This document shows positions 28,766 to 37,074 of a DNA stretch of 64,000 nucleotides, piece by piece (within the stretch, counting starts at the first letter, position 1; each line of letters starts with the position of its first letter). The translations under genes were made by a program, and so were the position numbers. The notes under the pieces were generated by a model. The model saw only the letters and a program-made list of their open reading frames with translations. It searched no databases and was not told where the DNA came from. The stretch covers positions 28,833 through 92,832 of the forward strand of contig DHDL01000023.1 in NCBI GenBank assembly GCA_002399345.1, read 5' to 3'. The DNA comes from Thermoanaerobacterales bacterium UBA4877. Lineage in GTDB: Bacteria; Bacillota; Thermoanaerobacteria; Thermoanaerobacterales; UBA4877.

Positions 28766-30412
28766 TTATGCAGCAAAAACTTCATCCATTATCTTGCCTA
28801 TTCTCTCTTCCTCTGTGAGTATCCTGCCGCTTTCTTCATCATAGGCATACATGGCTCCGTTTATAAGTCTCGTCTTAATTGATCCGTTGGCCGCAATATT
28901 TCCTTTAAGATGAGGAGCATCCAATATACCCATTCTTATAGCATCTGCTATTACCGAGGGATCGGACAGCGGGTCTTTGCTATCCCGCCCGATAACCCTT
29001 ATTCCGTCTAATATGATTTGTGCCTGCGAGACAAGCTCATCTTTCCTGTTCATTATTTCTATATCCGAGGCCACATCTGGTGCGCCCTGCATATAGTCCT
29101 TTATAACTCCCCTGGCAATCCTAGCGCTCTCTATAACGTCATCTGGAGTCGCAGCATGATGAGCTTCGCAGAATCCCACCACATGATATATATGAGGTTT
29201 AATAGCCATTGCCGTATAGCATGATGCCGCCAGCTGCCCCTTCGCCATGAAAAGATCGGTCGGGAAACTGGCCAGGCCTGCCCGCGCCTGCCTGAAGGTC
29301 ATAAAGTTCTCGTCATGTAGGGATTCCACCATCTCTATAGAGGCAAACATCTTGGCTATATCCATCTTGGGGGACTCACTGGGCGGAAGGTTAAACATAT
29401 ACTGCGCAACGTATTGCTTAACGCCCATTTTCTTGGCATTATATGCAGCCAGATAAGATGCCGCTACATATATGGCATCGTGGGCATCCCGCAAACCCCA
29501 GTGATGAGCCTCGTTTGCCTCCAAAGGTATACCCCTGTCGCCATGCCATTTCATGAGCTGCTGGTTCTCCGTAACAGAAGTAATGAGGTCTCTCGGCCCT
29601 CTCCCGTCAAGCTCATTGTACCAGCAGAGAGGTACGGCCGCCCACGCATTGTGTATAGTGTCAAGCAACATTTCGGCCATCCTGAACACATCGTTGGTCC
29701 CGCTATAGCATCGAAGCAGCGGATAATTACCCACCCGCGAGTGTTCATATAGTTCTGCAAAATCTTCCTTTGTGCGCAGCGGTGCTCCTCCCGCCCCATC
29801 TAAGGTGCAGTCCATTTTATCCGGCTCAAAGAAATGCTCCTGTGCATTTTGATCAGGTGCCACGGATATCACATCCACAGCTTTGGATTCGGCTATTTTG
29901 CAGACCCCTTCTATCGTTGCACCCAGGTCGGGCAAACCGAAATGATGCCTTATTATCGGGAAGGGATATTTGCTATTTATCCGGCCTACCAGATCCTGTG
30001 CGTAAATCTCTCTACCGTGTGTACTTTCAGTGATACCTTTGAGGTACATTATGGTATCATCCATGTCTTCCGTACCGTCAAAAACCTTCTCAAATATGCC
30101 GCTATTTCTGGCAACCTCGCCCGTGGGCTGTGTCCCGCCGAATGTCCATTTTATGTTTTCAAGACCATATTTAACTATGCCCCCGCTTATATTATCCAGC
30201 ATCGGCCCCAAGGCAGAAGGCGTAAGCCTGTAGCTTAAGCCGACCATATAAGGATTATGCTCCGTTACAGCCTCAAACATCCTCTCGGGTGAAACTGCGG
30301 TTCCCATAAACATCGTCTCATATCCCTGTTCTTCAGCCAGTTTCAAAAAGTTCATTATTCCCGCTACATGAACGTCATTTCCCAAAGCTGCAGCTATTAT
30401 GAGTCTGCTCAT
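28766..30412 (-). CDS. B12-binding mutase-like protein, product unknown
   Basis: A 548-residue protein. Residues 1-115 form a cobalamin-binding domain with all three expected marks: DVHVAG (DxHxxG, residues 13-18), a conserved Ser in MVGLSYRLTP, and the GG of TFGGTQPTGE. The remaining 430 residues look like an alpha/beta barrel. A C-terminal segment (ADAIRMGILDAPHL then LTEEERIGKI) recalls the end of glutamate mutase subunit E, though I cannot align it without a search. A single chain with the B12 domain first differs from split glutamate mutase (separate S and E) and methylmalonyl-CoA mutase. The ATG overlaps the upstream dehydrogenase stop by 4 bases (ATGA). No cobalamin riboswitch is visible; the operon has c-di-AMP riboswitches instead. 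Confidence 0.8.
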   Translation of the reverse strand: MSRLIIAAALGNDVHVAGIMNFLKLAEEQGYETMFMGTAVSPERMFEAVTEHNPYMVGLSYRLTPSALGPMLDNISGGIVKYGLENIKWTFGGTQPTGEVARNSGIFEKVFDGTEDMDDTIMYLKGITESTHGREIYAQDLVGRINSKYPFPIIRHHFGLPDLGATIEGVCKIAESKAVDVISVAPDQNAQEHFFEPDKMDCTLDGAGGAPLRTKEDFAELYEHSRVGNYPLLRCYSGTNDVFRMAEMLLDTIHNAWAAVPLCWYNELDGRGPRDLITSVTENQQLMKWHGDRGIPLEANEAHHWGLRDAHDAIYVAASYLAAYNAKKMGVKQYVAQYMFNLPPSESPKMDIAKMFASIEMVESLHDENFMTFRQARAGLASFPTDLFMAKGQLAASCYTAMAIKPHIYHVVGFCEAHHAATPDDVIESARIARGVIKDYMQGAPDVASDIEIMNRKDELVSQAQIILDGIRVIGRDSKDPLSDPSVIADAIRMGILDAPHLKGNIAANGSIKTRLINGAMYAYDEESGRILTEEERIGKIMDEVFAA

Positions 30413-31509
30413 AACAAAGCACTCCTTTCATCCACATAATTGCCTTCCGCGTGGGCTAGGATTTCGTCTTTAGTAAGCCCATCCAATCCCAGCCTCTTAG
30501 CATTTCTTCCATTCTCCCAGTAGTCCACGCTATGCATGCTTGATGCCAATTGAATCACCGCTTTTATAGTAGGCGTATTTACACCTACACTTTCACCCAG
30601 CGAAGCAATAGGTACGAGACTGTTGGGAACATCCTCGAATAAATATCTTGTATTTAGCGTTGTGGGTGCTTTGATCCCTCTGTAACCCCGCGCATTCTGA
30701 ATAGCTTCATAAAGATTATCACCCTTGGATCCGTATGTTTCATACATCCACTTCAAGGCGGAAGGAATCTTTAAATCGAAAGCCCATGCAACACGCAGCC
30801 TTTCCATATCTATCTTCTCCAAAACCGAGGCAACCGAGGGTGAGATGCCTTCCAAATAATATTCAAAGCCGCTTTCATCAGTCTCTATCCTCCCTGCATT
30901 TAATAGGGTCGGTGTAGGATGAAAGATAGCCCCTATATTGTTAAGGCTGGTTTCCAGAACATTATGGGCCGCCGTAAACTGCGGATAAGCCAAATTTATC
31001 TTTTGCAGAACAGACCACACGCTATATGACGGAATTGTAGCAAGGTATACCACATTCTTTATACTGTTTATATTTACGAGCCCGGGCTCCATCACCCTGC
31101 ATGCATAAATTAAGGTCTCGGCTTCCCCTATAACTACATTCGCCGTTACACCTAGCTGCCTGAATATATTGCTAAACTCCAAAGCGCCGCCTGTTCTGCC
31201 GGGATTAAGCACAACCGCCTGGCCATCCTGGAGGTATGGAGCCATAGCATAGGCTATATCCCTGTGTCCGGAAGCAGGCACGGTCACCATAATGACATCC
31301 GCACCCTGTATGGCATCCCGAATGTCTGAAGTCAGGAAGGGCGTACCACGGCCCTTTACTGCTCCTTTAAGCGTTATACCACCGTTTTGTCTTATCTTCT
31401 CTATCGTTTCCGGTGATCTGTTATAAAGTGTCACCTCAAAACCCATTATGGACAGATGGGCCGCCATGGCCTGGCCACCATTCCCGGCGCCAATTACAGC
31501 AAACTTCAT
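30409..31509 (-). CDS. Octopine/nopaline dehydrogenase family NAD(P)-dependent oxidoreductase
   Basis: A 366-residue two-domain dehydrogenase. The N-terminal Rossmann motif is VIGAGNGGQAMAAHLSIMGF, followed by VTLYNRSPETIEKI and ADVIMVTVPASGH. The C-terminal helical domain has the opine-dehydrogenase signature NNIGAIFHPTPTLLNAGRIE with the likely catalytic His. The family reductively joins an amino acid to a 2-oxo acid, or oxidises such opines. Substrates cannot be deduced. GGGG lies 8 bases before the ATG and may pair with CCCC at the end of the adjacent riboswitch. It is the first gene of a two-gene unit with the B12 protein. Confidence 0.88.
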   Translation of the reverse strand: MKFAVIGAGNGGQAMAAHLSIMGFEVTLYNRSPETIEKIRQNGGITLKGAVKGRGTPFLTSDIRDAIQGADVIMVTVPASGHRDIAYAMAPYLQDGQAVVLNPGRTGGALEFSNIFRQLGVTANVVIGEAETLIYACRVMEPGLVNINSIKNVVYLATIPSYSVWSVLQKINLAYPQFTAAHNVLETSLNNIGAIFHPTPTLLNAGRIETDESGFEYYLEGISPSVASVLEKIDMERLRVAWAFDLKIPSALKWMYETYGSKGDNLYEAIQNARGYRGIKAPTTLNTRYLFEDVPNSLVPIASLGESVGVNTPTIKAVIQLASSMHSVDYWENGRNAKRLGLDGLTKDEILAHAEGNYVDERSALL

Positions 31510-31528
31510 ATACCATACCCCTTTCTAT

Positions 31529-31630
31529 GCTTATGGGGTTAGCTGACGGGTTAGGACAGAAAGAGCTGCCCTTCCTTGCGGACTCACCCCTGTTGATCGG
31601 GTCCCCCACTCCTTTTAAAGGATTCAGCAA
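31529..31630 (-). promoter_or_regulatory. Cyclic-di-AMP riboswitch (ydaO/yuaA), start-proximal copy
   Basis: The minus strand has the conserved ydaO blocks in order: GCTGAATCC, GGGGGACCC, AGGGGTGAGTCC, GGGCAGCTCTTT, GTCCTAACCCGTCAGCTAACCCC and ATAAGC. These match my memory of the Bacillus and Thermoanaerobacter aptamers. It ends about 20 bases before the dehydrogenase ATG. Its ACCCC can pair with the GGGGT of the ribosome site, so translational control is plausible. Known switches of this class usually turn genes off when c-di-AMP is high. Confidence 0.93.
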
Positions 31631-31682
31631 ATTTATTATATTTATTTGTTTATTTATAGTGGTTATTGTGAGACAATTTTAG

Positions 31683-31725
31683 GAAAAATAAAAGCCATGG
31701 AGAAATAGTAACTACTCTATAGCTT
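31683..31725 (-). terminator. Terminator hairpin between the two c-di-AMP aptamers
   Basis: On the minus strand a 34-base hairpin starts AAGCTATAGAG and ends TTCTCCATGGCTT, about 11-13 pairs with two mismatches, and is followed by TTATTTTT. It sits after the promoter-proximal aptamer and is the natural expression platform for it. Confidence 0.7.
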
Positions 31726-31740
31726 ACTCCTCTTTTGATT

Positions 31741-31836
31741 CTTACGAGGTTAGCTGATGGTTAGGACTGAAAGAGCTGTCCATCCTTGCGGATATACCCC
31801 TGATGAAATGGTTCCCCCGTTCAAAGGATTCAGCAT
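31741..31836 (-). promoter_or_regulatory. Cyclic-di-AMP riboswitch (ydaO/yuaA), promoter-proximal copy
   Basis: Second aptamer about 110 bases upstream of the first. Blocks are GCTGAATCC, GGGGGAACC, CAGGGGTATATCC, GGACAGCTCTTTCAGTCC, TAACCATCAGCTAACCTCGTAAG. The 3' core (CAGCTAACCTCGTAAG) is the class consensus. Small departures (AACCAT in place of ACCCGT, a weak closing stem) leave its affinity uncertain. Confidence 0.9.
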
Positions 31837-31857
31837 ATCTATTGATCTGTTGATAAT

Positions 31858-31886
31858 ATTTTAATATAATTGGTTTGAGTTGTCAA
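31858..31886 (-). promoter_or_regulatory. Promoter of the c-di-AMP-controlled operon
   Basis: On the minus strand TTGACA (31881-31886) and TAAAAT (31858-31863) are separated by exactly 17 bases, just upstream of the first aptamer. Confidence 0.75.
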
Positions 31887-31904
31887 TAACATTTTTACTA
31901 CAAT
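31875..31904 (+). promoter_or_regulatory. Candidate divergent promoter for the 473-residue gene
   Basis: TTGAGT (31875-31880) and TACAAT (31899-31904) lie 18 bases apart on the plus strand. Its -35 directly abuts the -35 of the opposite promoter, so the two units may compete or share a regulator. Confidence 0.5.
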
Positions 31905-31955
31905 GGAATTGCAATTTATACCCATACTAAGACAAACGGCAGGGAGGAATGTTCC

Positions 31956-33377
31956 GTGAACACAGAAGAATATAGTAATCAATTAAATAAATCGCAAAAT
32001 AGCAGTAAGAAAATGAAAAACCTTTTGGACAGGATATCCGGTGAACTTATAGATAACGGTTACAAGCTGTCCGCCGGTATATCCGCATCACGTATGCTCG
32101 GCTTTTTTGCATCGGTCCCATACGGCCGTCTAGTGAAGTTCTACCCCGAGAATATGGTCGCGCCTATAATCAACGGCTTAAAATTTTTAGAGGGAAATTT
32201 AAGATGTGACAAGCTTACAGACAAAAAGAAGGAGTCCTTTGAAGAAACATCGGGGGATCTTATGGATATTCTTACCGGATTGCATTGGGCGGAGACTAAT
32301 CTGGCCTGCCTGCTCGATCTTTACGATCAGGAAAACACCATAAGGAACTCTGAGATAAAACCGCTGTTTCCTTCCACCCAAGATTTTGTTTCGGATACAA
32401 TAAAACACCTATATAATAAAATGCAACAAAATGAGAACAGCACGGAAATTAATAATACTTTAAAACGCCTTATTATACTACTTCCCATGGGCCTTGATGA
32501 AAGTGGATTTCTCTCATACATAGACGGTACCTTGAGGGATGCGACCTTAGATATGCCGGTTTCCATAATAAACAGGATTCATGAAGTAATAACCAAACTT
32601 GTCTGCCATACAAATAACGTGTACTATACAGTTCTATTCAATATAGCAGTAAAATACGGCCTGGGCAAAAAACCGGCCGGCTTGACAGAAGACATCCTGA
32701 GAAAAAACAGACGGAGGATTCATTCATTCATCAGCCGGCTGGATGCATTGAAGGATATCACAACCTCCATACTGCTCATGTACGAAATTATCACCGACAA
32801 TAGCACCAAAAGTATTGCCGTTAGGGAAAGTTATTTTTATTTAAGTGATATTATCAGCAGCTATCTGGCAGGTGAAAAAATCAAGGACAGCAGTGAAGAT
32901 CTAATAAATAAAGACATGCTCAATGAGCAGGTCAAAACCGTTTCCTTCCTTTTAAATAAAACCGATACTTTTGCCACTGCAGGAATAAAACAGTCATTCA
33001 TATCACAAACAGCATACAAAGGTATGATGTTTGCAAGATACGACTCGATGTTTGACCGTATGCACTCCGAATTGTTTAACCTCTTTGAGTATTTCAATTA
33101 TGACGAATCGGAGGAACCGTCAGATGATGCATACATAGATCAATTTGTGAGCAGCATCACCAAATCTGCCGAAGATGAATTAAAAATCTACCCCGCCTTT
33201 TTCCGCAGGGTGATAATGAGGAACATAATGAATGAGCTCCCTATCGGCTTTAATGACATTGGAGAAGTTCGCAAATACATCTGCCAAAGTATAGCCTCGA
33301 TAGCAGATGAAAAATATCTTTACTACACCGAGGCATTGGTTTCCGCACTCTTTGATACAGAACAAAAAAGCAAGTAA
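31956..33377 (+). CDS. Protein of unknown function, 473 residues, helical
   Basis: Starts at a GTG with GGGAGGAA 8 bases before it. I recognise no family. The sequence is almost entirely predicted helix, with no signal peptide, no membrane segment and no clear catalytic motif. It is rich in Asp, Glu, Lys, Asn and Ser, with leucine-spaced helices throughout (for example LDLYDQENTIRNSEIK, FISRLDALKDITTSILLMYE). It begins with a Ser/Asn/Lys-rich tail. It is transcribed divergently from the c-di-AMP-controlled operon from an abutting promoter, and a DUF2148-like gene follows 74 bases later. Being cytosolic and helical, it could be a scaffold or signalling partner; that is a guess. Confidence 0.75.
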   Translation: MNTEEYSNQLNKSQNSSKKMKNLLDRISGELIDNGYKLSAGISASRMLGFFASVPYGRLVKFYPENMVAPIINGLKFLEGNLRCDKLTDKKKESFEETSGDLMDILTGLHWAETNLACLLDLYDQENTIRNSEIKPLFPSTQDFVSDTIKHLYNKMQQNENSTEINNTLKRLIILLPMGLDESGFLSYIDGTLRDATLDMPVSIINRIHEVITKLVCHTNNVYYTVLFNIAVKYGLGKKPAGLTEDILRKNRRRIHSFISRLDALKDITTSILLMYEIITDNSTKSIAVRESYFYLSDIISSYLAGEKIKDSSEDLINKDMLNEQVKTVSFLLNKTDTFATAGIKQSFISQTAYKGMMFARYDSMFDRMHSELFNLFEYFNYDESEEPSDDAYIDQFVSSITKSAEDELKIYPAFFRRVIMRNIMNELPIGFNDIGEVRKYICQSIASIADEKYLYYTEALVSALFDTEQKSK

Positions 33378-33451
33378 TATGTTTATTACAACATTGGAAA
33401 TCTTTACATCAATATTAATTTAATTTATACTGGCCCTAGGAGGGATTTTAA

Positions 33452-33979
33452 ATGGATATCATGGAAACAGTAGCTGATCTCATGGAGATCTCGGCACGAA
33501 CTGCACCTAAGACATGCGGCCAGGATTATGTGGAGTCCAAGGTAATAACCGGTGATACGCTAAACAATCTGGCCGATGAAATGTCCGACTACGGCAGCAA
33601 AACAGGGGCTGCTTCTTTTAATCGGGACGCAAACAACATAAGTAATTCATGTGCCGTACTCCTGCTGTCGGTAAAACAGCCGGAAGAACCGGGTTTAAAC
33701 TGCGGCGCATGCGGCTACGAGAATTGTTCACATTTTAGTAAAATACCCAAAAACAAAGGTCCACAATTTGACGGACCGATATGTGCATGGCGACTTGTAG
33801 ACCTAGGAATCGCCCTGGGTTCTGCAGCAAAAACAGCCGGTCTATTAAACACGGACAACCGCATCATGTACAGTGTGGGTGTTGTGGCAAAAAAGATGAA
33901 CCTTATTGAAGGCAATATTGTAGTTGGTATCCCAATATCGGTAACAGGTAAAAGTATATACTTTGACAGGAAAAATTAA
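33452..33979 (+). CDS. DUF2148-like ferredoxin-domain protein
   Basis: A 175-residue protein with a strong AGGAGG site. The central LNCGACGYENCSHFSK (Cys-x2-Cys-x4-Cys) plus a later Cys in GPICAWRLVDLGIALGSAA suits a [4Fe-4S] cluster. The C-terminal half (ALGSAAKTAGLLNTDNRIMYSVGVVAKKMNL then GIPISVTGKSIYFDR) matches what I remember of DUF2148 proteins, common beside redox genes in strict anaerobes. Function is unknown. It follows the 473-residue gene and is probably co-transcribed, ending at a strong bidirectional terminator. Confidence 0.75.
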   Translation: MDIMETVADLMEISARTAPKTCGQDYVESKVITGDTLNNLADEMSDYGSKTGAASFNRDANNISNSCAVLLLSVKQPEEPGLNCGACGYENCSHFSKIPKNKGPQFDGPICAWRLVDLGIALGSAAKTAGLLNTDNRIMYSVGVVAKKMNLIEGNIVVGIPISVTGKSIYFDRKN

Positions 33980-34016
33980 TCTTTCGCGAATGCCGAAAAC
34001 TCTTGAATATTAGGCA

Positions 34017-34062
34017 AAATGATATTACCGCCCTATATCTTATAGGGCGGTAATATCATTAT
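34017..34062. terminator. Bidirectional terminator between convergent genes
   Basis: A near-perfect palindrome, ATGATATTACCGCCCTATA with TATAGGGCGGTAATATCAT, with A/T runs on both sides. It lies between the DUF2148-like gene (plus) and the small membrane gene (minus) and can serve both. Confidence 0.85.
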
Positions 34063-34065
34063 TGA

Positions 34066-34317
34066 TCATTGGGAAACTTCCATGCCTATGGCAAAGATGC
34101 TGCCTATCAGAATCAAGGCAAAAACCCCGATCATGAAAGCGACATCCCATTTTTTTGATTTTGCGGCTTTAATCTCAAAATATACTATAAGTGCCCCAGA
34201 CAGCGTCATCGATACCGTATAGTAGGGAAACTCCCCGAATCTTTTTATGAAAACTTTTACAATATATTTTATTAGCAAAAACCTTGGTATTACATTGGAC
34301 ACAATCATATCCATCAT
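34066..34317 (-). CDS. Small membrane protein downstream of brnQ
   Basis: 83 residues. Two hydrophobic segments are visible: residues about 36-50 (YTVSMTLSGALIVYF) and 60-78 (AFMIGVFALILIGSIFAIG). The N-terminus is basic. GAGG lies 8 bases before the ATG. It is 20 bases after brnQ on the same strand and is probably co-transcribed. I recognise no family; a small transporter-associated protein is possible. Confidence 0.6.
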   Translation of the reverse strand: MMDMIVSNVIPRFLLIKYIVKVFIKRFGEFPYYTVSMTLSGALIVYFEIKAAKSKKWDVAFMIGVFALILIGSIFAIGMEVSQ

Positions 34318-34337
34318 ATATGTGCCTCAACGACTCA

Positions 34338-35636
34338 TTACAGCGATTCATTATGACTACGGGAAGGATGTGTAAGCAGACCGCCCAAAAACAGGCCTAT
34401 AATTGCGGGAAGTAACCACCCGAATCCGCTTGATCCTAGCGGTAAGCTATGCAGTATGCTTTTAAACCCCCCTAGATTCACTCCCGCGGCACTCAAACCA
34501 TCAAATATACTTATACACAACGCTCCAATGATAGAGCCCACATAGGCTCCCCGCGATTTTATAAAATCACTAAACACATTAAGGACAATTAGCATAAGTA
34601 TAACGGGATAAATAGCGGTTAGTATAGGAACCGCCAATGACACTATGCGATCCACGCCTGAATTGGATATAACCAGGCTGACTACAGTGATTATAATTGC
34701 TATGGCATTATAACTCAGCTTATTATTGGTCGACTTTGCAAAATAATCACTAACCGAAGTGGTAAGACCAATAGCTGTCGTTAGGCATGCAAAGGCAACA
34801 GCCAGGCCCAGAACAATTTTCCCCCAGTTTCCCAATACTGCCGAAGTAATACCTATAAGCAGTTCTGTCATAGAAATACCTTCCGGGAAAAGATAAGCGT
34901 ACTTTGCACCGAGATATGTCAGCCCACCGTATACCAGCAGCAAACATGTTGTTGATACCATTCCAGCCATTATTGTCATTTTCATTTGTTCCTTATCGTC
35001 AGTATAACCCTTATCCCGGATATTTGATATTATGATCCCGGAAAACAGCGTTGCGGCAAGTGCATCCATGGTCTGGTATCCCTCAAAGAACCCATTGGAA
35101 AAATGTATTCCATCCTTGATGGCCATGGCGCTGTCTGCAGGCATTATAATACCTCTTATTATAATTATAAACAGCGTTACAAGTAATATAGGCGTAAGGT
35201 ATTTTCCAATATTATCAATCACAGTAGACGGTTTTACCACAAAGAATAAAGTAATACCAAAAAAAATTAAAGTAGCCACCAACGAACTCATGCCAGGAAA
35301 CAAAGGTTTAAACCCCAATTCATAGGTTGTGGCACCCGTCCTCGGTATAGCAAACAAAGGGCCTATACAAAGATTAATTATAATACCGAGAACTACACTG
35401 AATCCCGACCCAACCTTGCCAGCAAATTTCTCATACTCTCCGTCATTTCTAGACATAGCCATGACCCCCAGTAGCGGAAGCCCTATTCCCGTTATTGCAA
35501 ACCCTATGAACGCTTCAAGCCAACCGCTGCCCGTAGTAAAACCGAGAAGCGGCGGAAATATCAAATTGCCTGCCCCAAAAAACATGGCAAACAACGCGAA
35601 CCCCACGACCATCACGTCTGATGTCTTTTTACTCAA
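34338..35636 (-). CDS. brnQ: Branched-chain amino acid:cation symporter (LIVCS family)
   Basis: A 432-residue protein with about twelve membrane helices. The family start VVGFALFAMFFGAGNLIFPP is clear, as is FEGYQTMDALAATLFSGIII. It imports leucine, isoleucine and valine with Na+ or H+. The small membrane gene downstream is its only partner. A TTGACA-type promoter precedes it; no T-box leader is visible. Confidence 0.95.
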   Translation of the reverse strand: MSKKTSDVMVVGFALFAMFFGAGNLIFPPLLGFTTGSGWLEAFIGFAITGIGLPLLGVMAMSRNDGEYEKFAGKVGSGFSVVLGIIINLCIGPLFAIPRTGATTYELGFKPLFPGMSSLVATLIFFGITLFFVVKPSTVIDNIGKYLTPILLVTLFIIIIRGIIMPADSAMAIKDGIHFSNGFFEGYQTMDALAATLFSGIIISNIRDKGYTDDKEQMKMTIMAGMVSTTCLLLVYGGLTYLGAKYAYLFPEGISMTELLIGITSAVLGNWGKIVLGLAVAFACLTTAIGLTTSVSDYFAKSTNNKLSYNAIAIIITVVSLVISNSGVDRIVSLAVPILTAIYPVILMLIVLNVFSDFIKSRGAYVGSIIGALCISIFDGLSAAGVNLGGFKSILHSLPLGSSGFGWLLPAIIGLFLGGLLTHPSRSHNESL

Positions 35637-35667
35637 TATAACTCCCCCTTATGAAAACGTTATATCA

Positions 35668-35696
35668 TTAATATCATCCTTAGTAAAAAATGTCAA
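35668..35696 (-). promoter_or_regulatory. Candidate promoter of brnQ
   Basis: On the minus strand TTGACA (35691-35696) and TATTAA (35668-35673) lie 17 bases apart, about 32 bases before the brnQ ATG. The -10 is only a 4-of-6 match. Confidence 0.5.
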
Positions 35697-35791
35697 AGGC
35701 CCTATAAGATTATCTAAGGTCTTCATAGCATATTACAATTTATATGCTATGTTTTGCTTATTTAATTAGTAAAATTTACATATATTTACTC

Positions 35792-36697
35792 TTAGATCCC
35801 CTCTAAATCAAAGTCGGGCACGTATTCCTCCGATGCTGAATCCATCTCCTGTATATATCCATTTTCCAGGCCTATATTAAAGAAGTAATCAACTATGGAT
35901 TTGTACTCCCGTTCGGTAACCCTCTTATTCAATTCCGGAATACTCTTGGCCTCAAACAACGGCACGTACTGACACATTATGCTCACGTATACGCCTTTTG
36001 TTAAATTATGTTTTACCCAATCCAGTAGCAGCTTGGAATCCTCCAGACGGCCGGGCATTAAAAGATGCCTAATAATTAGGCCCCTCTTAATTATTCCTCT
36101 ATCATCAAACATAACGTTGCCTACCTGTCTGAACATCTCAAGGATCGCCCTTGTTGCTACAGAAAAATAGTTTGGTGCTGATGAATAGAATGCGGCCATT
36201 TTGTCATCATGATACTTTAGGTCAGGCAGATATACATCCACCAAACCGTCTAGCAATCTCAAGGCATCCACCGTCTCATAAGCATTGGTATTGTAGACCA
36301 CAGGCACGGCCAGGCCGTTTCCCTTAGCATACTTAATGGCATCGGCAACCATAGGTATATATATGGTAGCGGTAACCAAATTTATGTTATGTGCACCCAC
36401 AGATTGTAGACGCAGAAATATATCCGCCAGCCCCTTGACGCTTACCTCTTTACCGAAGTCCTCCTGACTTATTTTATAGTTCTGGCAAAATTTACACTTT
36501 AAATTACACCGTGAAAAAAAGACCGTGCCGGACCCCTTAGTCCCACTTATGCATGGTTCCTCCCACTGATGCAGATACGCTTTGGCAACTCTTATTTTAT
36601 CATCTGCCCTGCAAAATCCCGTCATGCCTTTTGTTCTGTCAACCCTACAATCTCGCGGGCAAAGCCCACAGCGTCTCATCATTTCCCTGCCGGTCAT
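35792..36697 (-). CDS. Radical SAM protein of the PflA-like COG1313 type
   Basis: A 301-residue protein. An N-terminal cysteine cluster (RRCGLCPRDCRVDRTKGMTGFC) precedes the radical SAM motif CNLKCKFCQN. VVYNTNAYETVDALRLLDG and VDVYLPDLKYHDDKMA are typical of uncharacterised pyruvate-formate-lyase-activase-like proteins (COG1313). The family makes a 5'-deoxyadenosyl radical; the target is unknown and no glycyl-radical enzyme is nearby. It stands alone on the minus strand. Confidence 0.85.
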   Translation of the reverse strand: MTGREMMRRCGLCPRDCRVDRTKGMTGFCRADDKIRVAKAYLHQWEEPCISGTKGSGTVFFSRCNLKCKFCQNYKISQEDFGKEVSVKGLADIFLRLQSVGAHNINLVTATIYIPMVADAIKYAKGNGLAVPVVYNTNAYETVDALRLLDGLVDVYLPDLKYHDDKMAAFYSSAPNYFSVATRAILEMFRQVGNVMFDDRGIIKRGLIIRHLLMPGRLEDSKLLLDWVKHNLTKGVYVSIMCQYVPLFEAKSIPELNKRVTEREYKSIVDYFFNIGLENGYIQEMDSASEEYVPDFDLEGI

Positions 36698-36777
36698 TTT
36701 GTAAAAACTCCCTCCTAAGTATGCTCATGGCAAACACATTCACATATCTACCGTGCTTATACATTTTTCATAACATC

Positions 36778-37074
36778 TTATCTTATTGCTCTGACATTGA
36801 AATCATAAACCTCTAGGTTAACCCTGTGCAAATTCATTTCATTAAACAGAAAGTAGAGCAGAACTCCGACTGCTTCAGTTCCCAGACCCTTGTTCCGGTC
36901 CCCCTCATTACCTATGCATATGGCTATCTCACAGTTTCTGTTTTTCCAGTCGACGTCATGGTATGTGATATTGCCGATATGATTTCTGATAACCTCCCTG
37001 TTCCTTATCTCCATAAACTTTTGATAATACTCTTCCGTAAACGGTACAAGTTCTATACTTTTATCTTTAAGCAT
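36778..37074 (-). pseudogene. Truncated GNAT N-acetyltransferase remnant
   Basis: 98 codons with a good ribosome site. The start (KSIELVPFTEEYYQKFMEIRNREVIRNHIG) and the later DVDWKNRNCEIAICIGNEG, GLGTEAVGVLLYFLFNEMNLHRVNLEV and YDFNVRAIR are GNAT-like (RimJ/RimL group). The usual 40-odd residues between the RN-x-EV helix and the YHDVDWKNRN strand are missing, and a TAA follows at the point where LYEKxGF is expected. Both losses make function unlikely. Confidence 0.7.

Noticed and set aside
35637-35791. T-box leader for brnQ
   Set aside because: No AGGGTGGNACCGCG-type T-box sequence; only a plain promoter is visible.
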